Source: Asparagopsis taxiformis (lineage: Eukaryota > Rhodophyta > Florideophyceae > Bonnemaisoniales > Bonnemaisoniaceae). Taken from it: a stretch of 10,544 nt of DNA. The notes beneath the pieces were generated by a model. That model did no database searches, was not told where the DNA came from, and was given only the letters and a program-made list of their open reading frames with translations. This document shows, one piece after another, positions 1 through 6,038 of the stretch. How positions within the stretch are numbered: position 1 is the first letter of the stretch; each line of letters opens with the position of its first letter. The position numbers and the translations under genes are program-made. The stretch covers positions 1-10,544 of the forward strand of contig JALQPE010002457.1 of assembly GCA_030407315.1 (NCBI GenBank). The letters run 5' to 3'.

Positions 1-350
1 TCTCTGTGTTCTCGGAAATGGACCGCGGACGTCCACAACCTCTAGTACACCTAGTATTACTAGCGGGACGTGTCCCATGTTCTCCAGTATTTTTGGATGT
101 CCGCCTAGAACCGGGACGTCATGCGGTCTAGTACGTCTAGTATTACTAGGGCGACATTCATTGTTTCTAGTACCACGGATGTCCCCCTCGGGATGGACTT
201 CCGCCATGTCTATGTCCACCTAGGACGGGCGCCGGTTCAGAAATTCAAAATTTCGAGCCCAAAATTCTGCCCGCCGTGCTCGACATGGATGTCCGCATCC
301 ATCACGGCGACCACTCTATTTTTCCTTGTCGGTCGACTCCAATTTTGTCT
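1..350. repeat. Repeat debris related to the element arms
   Basis: No gene is supported here. The stretch carries four GGAYRTCC boxes (27-34, 95-102, 177-184, 287-294), the same box found in the arms of the inverted-repeat element further right. Around 213-265 the plus strand reads in the same order as the right arm of that element: a GTCCA-type box, then CAGAAATTC, then a GCCC run. The match is weak and patchy. I read this as the remnant of another member of the same repeat family in right-arm orientation, partly overwritten by a local tandem duplication. Confidence is low because only short matches support it. Confidence 0.35.
41..200. repeat. Imperfect ~86-bp tandem duplication
   Basis: TCTAGTAC occurs at 41-48 and 127-134. 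It is followed in both copies by a CTAGTATTACTAG block (51-63 and 137-149) and, 30-40 bases later, by GGATGTCC (95-102 and 177-184). The offset falls from 86 to 82 bases, so the copies differ by small indels as well as substitutions. The CTAGTATTACTAG block is itself a near-palindrome. The duplication lies in non-coding repeat sequence and no function is proposed. Confidence 0.7.
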
Positions 351-1336
351 TTAATTTTTTCATCCTCTCGCTCACACCCCCTTCCAGTTGGTGCTCACCT
401 CCCCCGTACTGTACCTCAAACACCCCAATACCACTCTAGCACGCATTTTTAGCTACCTATCCCCGCTTCCACGGTGCACACCTCCATTCCATACCTACTT
501 TTCTGCTCTCTACCGTACAGATTTCGTATAACCAGTCCTCATACTACCTCAGAATAGGGCAAAAACACCCCCTATATCCTCGACCATGCTCTTCCCCATC
601 ACCTTTGCAACGTATTGTTCTTCAATACCCTCTCTCCTCTACTTCATACCCCTCTCCTTCCTTCGCCCTCTCCACAAACTTCCCCTGCAGCTTACTCTTC
701 CAAAACCTCTCACTCCTCATGCCGTACCCGACCTGCTCCACCCCTCCCTCCCTCAGCTGCTCCATGCCCCCACGCCATCCGCATCTTCGATACCGTATAC
801 ACCACCACAACTGGCCCACGCTCCCGCTCCCCCGCCGTCTCCCCAGAACCTCCCCGCTCTGAAACACATATCAACCCCCACTTCGTACCCATCCTCCACA
901 CTCCCCTCCCTCCCCAAATACAATAACCCCCTTCTTCTCCATCACATCCCCACTCACCAAAGCCAGACAGACGCCACCCCCCTCCCCGCCTCTTTCTCCT
1001 CACTTTCCTAAAAAACCCCTCTCCTCGGCGCCTTCAACCGCACCCTCCTACGGTCCCACCTAAACACCTCCTCCGCCCTCACTACCCCAACACCCCGCAG
1101 CGTCTCCCCAATCCCCATAATATGCTTGTCGGCACTCCTCTCCGAATCACACTCCATTCTAAACCCGCACTCCGTACATTTCCACCTCCCCCTGTACCAT
1201 CCCAAGATTGCATCCCTCCAGAGAACACATCCTCATACCACAGAAGAATTTTCTTCCTCTCATACCTCATCCTTGAAACCTCCATCAGCTCCATGTAAAT
1301 TTCGATGTAAATATTTTCTCCACTATGCAATCTCAA
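316..1336 (-). pseudogene. Decayed minus-strand gene, unidentified, with CxxC/H cluster
   Basis: The minus strand is strongly purine-rich and reads as Gly/Arg/Glu-rich protein over about 1 kb. The last part is one reading frame from about 867 down to a stop at 318-316, broken by TGA at 624-622 and TAG at 546-544, 459-457 and 438-436. The residues between these stops look like protein (for example YEDWLYEICTVESRK at 543-499, and a lysine-rich C-terminus MKKLKTKLESTDKEK at 363-319). Upstream, between 1205 and 1008, another frame carries C-x2-C-x5-C followed by a histidine nine residues later, a possible but incomplete zinc-binding cluster. The frame changes at least twice between 1336 and 867. 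I do not recognise the family. A transposable-element protein is plausible from the setting but unproven. The plus-strand proline/serine/leucine-rich frame over 586-1011 is a shadow of this composition. Confidence 0.45.
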
Positions 1337-1660
1337 ACATGTATGAGCCTATGCCTTTCCGCTTTGTCACCTGAATATTGGTACTCATGTATTCATAAAA
1401 TATAGGGCCACCCACATCCCTATCCCGTTCTGCAAGCTTTACAAACCACTAGACGCATACTCCACAACTATACAACAAACACTACTCGCTATTTCAGACG
1501 ACGCGGTACACAAGTAGCGTAGTCTCAACCTTCCGTGCAGCCTTCCCTGATGCGTACAAGTGCGAAACACGTCTAGACTACTACTACTACGATATAGTAT
1601 ATCAGAAGTGACTGCGGGAATTTTCGGCACAGGAGATGCTGGGCCACCAAATTGATTTTT
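1337..1660. other. Non-coding stretch, nothing recognised
   Basis: There is no open frame with protein-like composition. It contains a short CTA microsatellite (about 1577-1590) and an AT-rich GATATAGTATATC block just after it. A minus-strand frame across 1439-1714 begins inside the arm repeat and is not supported as a gene. The stretch around 1620-1662 (GGCACA followed by a T-rich run) resembles, loosely, the middle of the element arm, so the repeat at 1663-1740 may extend leftward in diverged form. Confidence 0.4.
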
Positions 1661-1662
1661 CG

Positions 1663-1740
1663 GAAATTTTAGAATTTCGGGCTGGCCAGCAATGCAATCG
1701 AGCTGGACATCCACCGGACGTCCATTTCAGGTTGGTCGTG
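1663..1740 (+). repeat. Third, diverged copy of the element arm, outside the element
   Basis: By eye this segment matches the inverted complement of about 5856-5934 in the right arm. The shared order is AGAATTTC-GGGCTGG, CAGCAATGCAA, GAGCTGGACATCCA, GG-CGTCCATTTCA, TTGGTCGTG. It also matches the inner part of the left arm up to GAGCTGGACATCC. Its orientation is that of the left arm. It shares the extension CGTCCATTTCA...TTGGTCGTG with the right arm, whereas the left arm lacks this extension. It is therefore a fragment of a related element, or part of an older and longer left end, and not a simple copy of the left arm. Confidence 0.75.
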
Positions 1741-1943
1741 AGAGAGTGGGGCGGGACCATGATGGAACAAGGACCAAGACCTGTCCCTGACGTGTTGAGC
1801 CTGAAATCGACCCTTCGCGAGGCGCGATTTAGCCTTACAGTTAGTGCTTACAGAAGCCGTGGCGGACCCCACTCGGGGCGGCGGCCGGTTCCTGGGGCCG
1901 TTGTGGCCAAATGACACTTGATTTGAATTAAAATTTGGGCTAT

Positions 1944-1979
1944 TCTCAAAAACATGCACATGTGAACATGTTTTTGAGA
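1944..1979. other. Hairpin in left arm
   Basis: TCTCAAAAACATG (1944-1956) pairs with CATGTTTTTGAGA (1967-1979), giving a perfect 13-bp stem around a 10-base loop. The loop itself contains the 8-bp palindrome CACATGTG. The right arm keeps the structure with one mismatch. In transposons such sub-terminal hairpins are often protein-binding or strand-processing sites, but that role is inference here. Confidence 0.8.
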
Positions 1980-1985
1980 TGGGGG

Positions 1986-2001
1986 TGTGCCGTACGGCAC
2001 A
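1986..2001. promoter_or_regulatory. Perfect 16-bp palindrome in left arm
   Basis: TGTGCCGTACGGCACA is a perfect inverted repeat with GTAC at its centre. It sits 7 bp inside the hairpin and is repeated exactly at 5981-5996. A symmetric site of this size suits a dimeric DNA-binding protein. Whether it is a transposase site, a promoter operator or a methylation target cannot be told from sequence. Confidence 0.65.
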
Positions 2002-2097
2002 ATCGACCGCCGAAATCGATGTTTTTTGCAATATTTTTTTCTGCCCGAAATTGTATAATTTCTGGGCCGGCCAGCAATGCATCTGAGCTGGACATCC

Positions 2098-2424
2098 CCA
2101 CGTCCAGTGGCCGTTCGGATGTCGCTCACCTGGTAAGCGTGATGCACCTGTGACAACCTATGTGACTGGTCACGGCCTTGCAGTACAACACTCAAAGGAC
2201 AGGGAATCACAATCTTTTTAAAATTTTTCTCTACCACGTATCTGTCACAAACTTATTACCTACACCGGTTACGGGTTTCAAGACCTTTCCAGTGCTGTGT
2301 ACCCGTATACTCTGTTCCGTTCGATATCAACCAGTGTTCCTCACGAAAGAGTGCAAACGTCACGAGATACGTCGTCAAATTTGACTGTCTCGCCGAGCGG
2401 TCGCCATCCTGTACCGAATTTCCA
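2098..2424 (+). other. Element 5' leader, non-coding
   Basis: This lies between the left arm and the first coding start. No protein-like frame is present; the short frames at 2178-2384 have no supporting features. It probably holds the promoter of the coding region. I see no clear TATA box. The stretch near 2120-2170 contains a GTGACTGGTCAC inverted pair (2161-2172). Confidence 0.4.
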
Positions 2425-2435
2425 CTCATTCCATT
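2425..2435 (+). promoter_or_regulatory. Oomycete-like initiator next to first ATG
   Basis: CTCATTCCATT directly precedes ATG at 2436. Oomycete core promoters commonly contain an initiator around the transcription start resembling GCTCATTYYNCAWTTT, and this matches its core (CTCATTCC-ATT). The start codon lies immediately after it, giving almost no leader if transcription begins here. Either this ATG is unusually close, translation starts at a later ATG, or the match is chance. Confidence 0.35.
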
Positions 2436-3260
2436 ATGACGAATAAGCGCAGGCGCAACAGCAATCCGATCGTTGACGACGCAACCGTGCCAATTCTGCG
2501 CGAACCCGCTAGCCCTTGGGAGGATTCTAGTGACATGGGTACACGTCGAAACGTAAGTCGCGCCGCCCGCGAAACTACTCTCGCTGGCAAAGACTTCCTC
2601 CGCCTCTTGCTGGATTTATTCGCCCACTCACGTTTCGCAGACTTGACGGACAAGCCGGGAGGTTTCACATACGCGGACCTTGGCGCTTGGGTTGCGCAGG
2701 GCACGGAAGAACAATTTGTGGCGCTGCAAGGTCGACTCAGCATGTCCTTCAGCGGTCGTTCGAAGAATGCTGGAGTCGAGGCGGATGTTGCCGAAATCGT
2801 CATGGCAGAGATGAACGTTGAGCGAGCCAAGCAGATTGTTCGTCTGGCATTACCCATTGCCGAGTTTTCAAGACAGGATGAGCGTATCGGGCAATGGGTT
2901 GAGCACTGCATCCTTTCTGGGATCGTGCCGCAGACCTTCCTTATTGGATGTAACATGCTTCCTTCGCCACTACAGGCGCCGCAGCGCGGGGAACCAAGCG
3001 CCTTCGTTCTTGCTCCACCGGAAACGTTCGAGGTATTGATGTATTTCCAAGCGTTGTCTATCATCCGAAATCACAACAAGAACCTGCCGCGTCGCCGAAT
3101 AGGCGATGCGGCCGAAGAGGGGAACGAAGCCGCACGCGTCCCAGCCCATCGGAAAAGCACTAATCGAGCTTGTTACGTGGTTCAAGTTTTATACCATGCT
3201 TGGACCGATGTGGCCTTCGCCGCAAAGGTTTCCAGCTTCGAAGAGTTGATGGCGCCGTAG
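2436..3260 (+). pseudogene. N-terminal part of element protein, unknown family, ends at TAG
   Basis: The 274-codon open frame starts at ATG 2436 and is the longest intact piece of the element. It begins with a basic MTNKRRR stretch that could act as a nuclear localisation signal. A mixed, globular-looking sequence follows: LRLLLDLFAHSRF at about residues 50-62, FTYADLGAWV at about 73-82, and aromatic-rich segments near the end (VVQVLYHAWTDVAFAAKV). I see no catalytic motif I can name, and in particular no DDE triad, zinc knuckle or reverse-transcriptase motif. The TAG at 3258-3260 is probably a nonsense mutation and not the natural end. The same frame continues without a break into similar-quality protein from 3261, with no ATG nearby. 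A C-to-T change from CAG would explain it. What it does is unknown. Its position in front of a methyltransferase suggests a DNA-recognition or assembly role, which is a guess. Confidence 0.6.
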
Positions 3261-3757
3261 ATCATTTTCGACAGCAGTGAGCATTGGTTTGACGTGCTCG
3301 ATGAAGGTCTATTCGCACCGATGGAGCAGAAGCTAGATCTCTACCACGACAAAGCTCCCCTATCTCATCCTGATGGATATGGTGGAAAAGTAGAGACAAG
3401 AACCAGTGCGCAGCACAGTGCATTTAGGGACCTTGTGAGGAAGTTCTTCGACCGGTTGCAGTTTCTTAACGTCAACCCGGACCTGTACACCTGGCCGGAG
3501 TCCGACCGCTGGGGGGCGCTGGAAATATACTTGTCAAGCGGAAATCCGGACAAGCTGCCAGCGTACTTTGACACCCTCGACGAAGACGTTATGGCTGTCC
3601 TCCGCCCGGCACCACAAGCCGCGGACGCAGAAAAGGTCCCGAGCCGGTTGATGACACTCCCACTCGTCGCAACACAGGAGGGAGAGGTTTGGTTCCGTCG
3701 ACAAGACACACAACCAGGCTTCAACTTGGACCTGGGAGGACCAGTCTTACTGCCCAA
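3261..3757 (+). pseudogene. Second part of the N-terminal region, same frame after TAG
   Basis: This is the direct in-frame continuation of the preceding segment. It reads IIFDSSEHWFDVLDEGLF and continues through LVRKFFDRLQFLNVNPDLY and TWPESDRWGALEIY to a FNLDLGGPVLLPKG stretch. Aromatic and charged residues are well mixed, and the frame is free of stops through this segment, which is good evidence of former coding. Around 3745-3765 the sensible frame moves by one base: the original frame turns into an Arg/His/Pro-rich run, while the other frame gives GPSPPSPSPHATEEQESE, a typical linker. I do not recognise the domain. Confidence 0.6.
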
Positions 3758-4833
3758 GGGCCGTCACCCCCGTCACCGTCACCCCATGCGACAGAAGAGC
3801 AGGAAAGTGAAGGGCAGGCTCTCGCAAAGGACTTTCTTCGAAAATGAGTCAGTATTGCCGGGTGTACGACGTCTTTCGAAGATTGGGTCAGTGCCGACGA
3901 GAGCCGAGAACACGTGCCCATCACGGGCAACGTTCAGCTCATTCTGACTGATCCGCCTTACAATGTTCGTCGTAAGAGGAACGATTCCAACTCTTCGTAC
4001 GACAGGCTAACTGCAGAAGATATGCAGGCTAGCATCGAAGTGTTTGACGAGCTGTTGCGCCCCGGGTGGCCACGGCATCGTGTTCTGCTCCGTTTTGCAG
4101 TTCTACGAATGGTTCCATTACTTGGAAACGTACAAAGGACCGCAGTCGAAGGCCCAACCGATGATGCTGCCAGTGATGACGGGTCGGATGAAGAAGAGGT
4201 TACGTCCATGAATTCGGACTCGATCCGAGCATCGCAGCACAGTGGCGAAGAAAGTGCGGATGAGGAGGAGGAGGAGGACGAGGAGGAGGAGGACGTCGTT
4301 CGGAATTCAGTTTTCTTCGTTGACGAGGTACCTCTGTTGTTTGTCCGACTACCTGGGCACCTCTATCAAATGCCGGGGCGGAAGAGGTACCAACGCATGA
4401 ACATGGCAGAGGTCGCTATCCACTTCTGGAAGCGAGGTGTTCCGTTCAAGACGGAAGCGAGATGGTGGCCTATAGGAACCACGGATACATGGACGACACG
4501 TACCCGGCGTGGTGCAAACGTCACCATCAATATGCTCGCCATCGATTCGAATGAGATGTGTGGCGAACAAGGAGCACAACCGGTGCTACGGTCAGAGTTC
4601 GTGCAGAGCAGAAGAGCGTCGCTCTCATGATGGAGTTGATCAGCCAGCATTCACAGCCTGGTGATATTGTTGTCGATCCATTCTCTGGCACTTTCGCAAC
4701 GGGAAAAGCAGCTATGAGCTTGCCTGAGACCGTGTTTTCGTCGGCAGTGACCATGGACAAATTGTGTGTGGCACGATCGCTTCCAAAGCTGTGTGCAGTC
4801 ATGTCACGTGTAATTCTTTCAAACAAACACTGA
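3758..4833 (+). pseudogene. Beta-class amino-DNA methyltransferase (DPPY type), degenerate
   Basis: The two signature motifs of the N6-adenine/N4-cytosine DNA methyltransferase fold are visible. Catalytic motif IV is LILTDPPYNV with DPPY at 3950-3961. S-adenosylmethionine-binding motif I is GDIVVDPFSGTFATGK with DPFSGT at 4675-4692. Catalytic motif before cofactor motif is the beta-class order. DPPY is usual for adenine-N6 enzymes, though some N4-cytosine enzymes share it. Between them lie RPG-GHGIVFCSVLQFYEWF (frame change at the C run 4060-4063), an acidic insert, then WKRGVPF, and RCYGQSS/RAEQKSVALMMELI just before motif I, where such enzymes often have a conserved RAEQKPV-like stretch. 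Defects are TGA at 3845-3847 and frame changes near 4062, 4140, 4460, 4520, 4610 and 4725. The enzyme cannot be made intact from this copy. The expected role is methylation of DNA in the nucleus; the target site is unknown. Confidence 0.8.
4166..4302 (+). other. Acidic insert inside the methyltransferase, with GAG microsatellite
   Basis: The frame that contains DPPY resumes here and encodes an extremely acidic stretch beginning DDAASDDGSDEEEV and ending in a long Glu/Asp run. The DNA of the run is an imperfect (GAG)n array at about 4260-4296. It falls between motif IV and motif I, the position of the target-recognition region in beta-class enzymes. Bacterial enzymes of this class do not normally carry such a run, while acidic patches are common in eukaryotic chromatin proteins. 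It fits an enzyme adapted to a nuclear setting. Confidence 0.65.
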
Positions 4834-4959
4834 CATGAGGGTCACGACAGAAGCGAAACAGAGTGCTGAGAAGTTCTTGGCGTCCCCCTCTGTCACGATG
4901 CGTACGCAGAGGGAACGCAGGATCATCGAACCCCCACCTGGCCTTCCCCTGTACCAGAG

Positions 4960-5157
4960 GTCCCGAAATATATTCGGCAGTACCTCTGGCAGCTGTGCCC
5001 AGAGTCGATTGCGTCGCACGAGCACATGGAAAAACCGGTACATTATTGCCACCTTCCCTGCGCCGCTGGTTGCAAACTGAAAAACCCTCGCGTGATGCGG
5101 GCACACGATTGTGTTGCGAAAAAATTGAGCGTTCGACCATCGCTGATTAAGCATCCC
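4960..5157 (+). pseudogene. Cys/His-rich segment in front of the SET domain
   Basis: In the frame running to a stop at 5182-5184, the sequence from VPKYIRQYLWQLCPESI to VRPSLIKHP is protein-like. It carries C-x3-C-x3-C-x10-H-x-C (Cys codons at 5047, 5059, 5071 and 5110; His at 5104), with further His and Cys around it. This could bind zinc. It runs into the start of the SET domain with a one-base frame change near 5155 (RPSLIKHP then NAGRGLFA). A short basic segment at 4835-4950 in another frame (EAKQSAEKFLA to RRIIEPPPGLP) probably links it to the methyltransferase. Many SET proteins have a cysteine-rich pre-SET region, but the spacing here is not the classical nine-cysteine pattern. Confidence 0.5.
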
Positions 5158-5158
5158 A

Positions 5159-5629
5159 AATGCAGGAAGAGGGCTTTTCGCTGAACAGACATTTAATGTT
5201 GGCGACGAAGTATGTGCATACTACGGAACTGTTGTGTACTCTGATATGAGCAAGGAGTCGATGAGGTTCGCGTACGGAGAGGGGTCACATGGCGATAACG
5301 AAGGAAACATTCTTGATGTATGCCATCAAGCTGTATGCAACAGCGGAGGACGACGAAAACATCGAGCATCCATTTGGATTGTTCCGGCTCCGTTCTGTTC
5401 GGCGCAGTTCATCAACGACCCGCGGTATTTGCGAGGTGAGGACACTCCGGCGGAAGACACCAGGCGGATGGCCAACGTCGAGTTTGTCGAGAACTACAGC
5501 AGCAGCGGTTCGACGGGGAAGAAGCTCAAGGCGAAGGACCTAGAAAATCCGAAGATCATCGTAGTACGTGCAATCCGCGATATCCGTCCAGGGCAGGAGC
5601 TCTACGTTCATTATGGGACAGCGTTTTAG
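5159..5629 (+). pseudogene. SET-domain protein lysine methyltransferase, C-terminal module
   Basis: One open frame from AAT 5159 to TAG 5627-5629 carries SET landmarks in the right order. NAGRGLFAEQTFNVGDEV (5159-5212) matches the GRGLFA-x-x-x-F-x-x-G-x-x-V entry strand, followed by CAYYGTVVY. FINDPRYL (5408-5431) stands at the place of the FINHSCxPN motif with Asn kept, and NVEFVE follows. IIVVRAIRDIRPGQELYVHYG (about 5555-5617) matches the A-x-RDI-x-x-GEEL-x-x-YG closing strand and catalytic Tyr region. The domain is about 155 residues, near the usual size. A post-SET cysteine motif is absent, as in compact SET proteins. Residues around 5289-5400 are less certain because another frame is also open. 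The family transfers methyl groups from S-adenosylmethionine to lysines, commonly on histones; the substrate here is unknown. No in-frame ATG stands at its start, so it was probably the end of a longer polyprotein or fusion. Confidence 0.75.
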
Positions 5630-5855
5630 AGCATGGAATTAGGTTCACGAAAGATGTTTTCATTTCGACTACATAAAGCTACGTTCCAGAGTTGAAGTAT
5701 ATCATATAATGCAGCATGTCCAGCCACCATTAGTCCAGGGTGAAACCTATTGAGCAGTACTCGCCTGTCAAAAACCAATCGTTCACACTCCAGGTGCACT
5801 TCGTCCGAGCAGTGAACCTGACTGCTTGGATGCTGTTATGCTGCAGATGCAAATA
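5630..5855 (+). other. Element 3' non-coding region
   Basis: This stretch lies between the SET stop and the inner edge of the right-arm similarity. It is moderately AT-rich with a TATATCATATAATG block at 5698-5711 and no protein-like frame. It presumably contains the transcript end. I see no clear polyadenylation signal. Confidence 0.4.
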
Positions 5856-5980
5856 CACGACCAAGTTGAAATGGACGCCCGTTGGATGTCCAGCTCAGTT
5901 GCATTGCTGTCCAGCCCAGAAATTCTACAATTCAGGGCAGAAAAAAATATTGCAAAAAACATCGATTCAGCGGGGTCGAT

Positions 5981-5996
5981 TGTGCCGTACGGCACA
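5981..5996. promoter_or_regulatory. Perfect 16-bp palindrome in right arm
   Basis: This is identical to the palindrome at 1986-2001. It is intact although neighbouring arm positions have diverged. Its spacing to the adjacent hairpin (6003-6038) matches the left arm. Confidence 0.65.
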
Positions 5997-6002
5997 CCCC
6001 CA

Positions 6003-6038
6003 TCTCAAAAACAGGTTCACATGTGCATGTTTTTGAGA
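6003..6038. other. Hairpin in right arm
   Basis: TCTCAAAAACA (6003-6013) pairs with TGTTTTTGAGA (6028-6038). One G/A mismatch follows at 6014/6027, then a further G/C pair. It is the mirror of the left-arm hairpin, and the mismatch is the single substitution separating the arms in this part. Confidence 0.7.

Larger units (their letters stand above)
1919..2097 (+). repeat. Left terminal inverted repeat
   Basis: The arm starts TGATTTGAATTAAAATTTGG and runs through a hairpin, a 16-bp palindrome, an ATCGATGTTTTTTGCAATA block and CAGCAATGCA, ending at GAGCTGGACATCC. Its complement lies at 5882-6063. By eye the arms agree at roughly nine bases in ten, the differences being single substitutions and one or two 1-base indels (around 2008-2012 and 2046-2058). 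The outermost ~45 bases are identical. This pattern fits strong conservation of the tip. Confidence 0.9.

Noticed and set aside
586..1011. 141-codon plus-strand Pro/Ser/Leu-rich frame
   Set aside because: It is the complement of a purine-rich minus-strand coding remnant. Its composition is low-complexity and it has no motif.
1577..1605. CTA microsatellite and AT-rich block as a regulatory site
   Set aside because: Too short and ordinary to support a function.
1669..2237. Two long minus-strand frames across the left arm
   Set aside because: They exist because the arm has few stops on that strand. Similar frames appear across the right arm (5740-6113) by symmetry. They cross the hairpin and palindrome and look non-coding.
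2426..3064. 212-codon minus-strand frame
   Set aside because: Shadow of the well-formed plus-strand N-terminal frame. It is Ser/Arg-rich with no domain.
3758..4833. A bacterial restriction-modification system
   Set aside because: No endonuclease, no prokaryotic gene signals, and the setting is eukaryotic repeat DNA. The methyltransferase is followed by a SET domain instead.
3258..5158. Introns as the cause of frame changes
   Set aside because: Most changes fall inside continuous motifs with no room for an intron, and the shifts are of one base. I found no consistent GT...AG pairs of plausible size.
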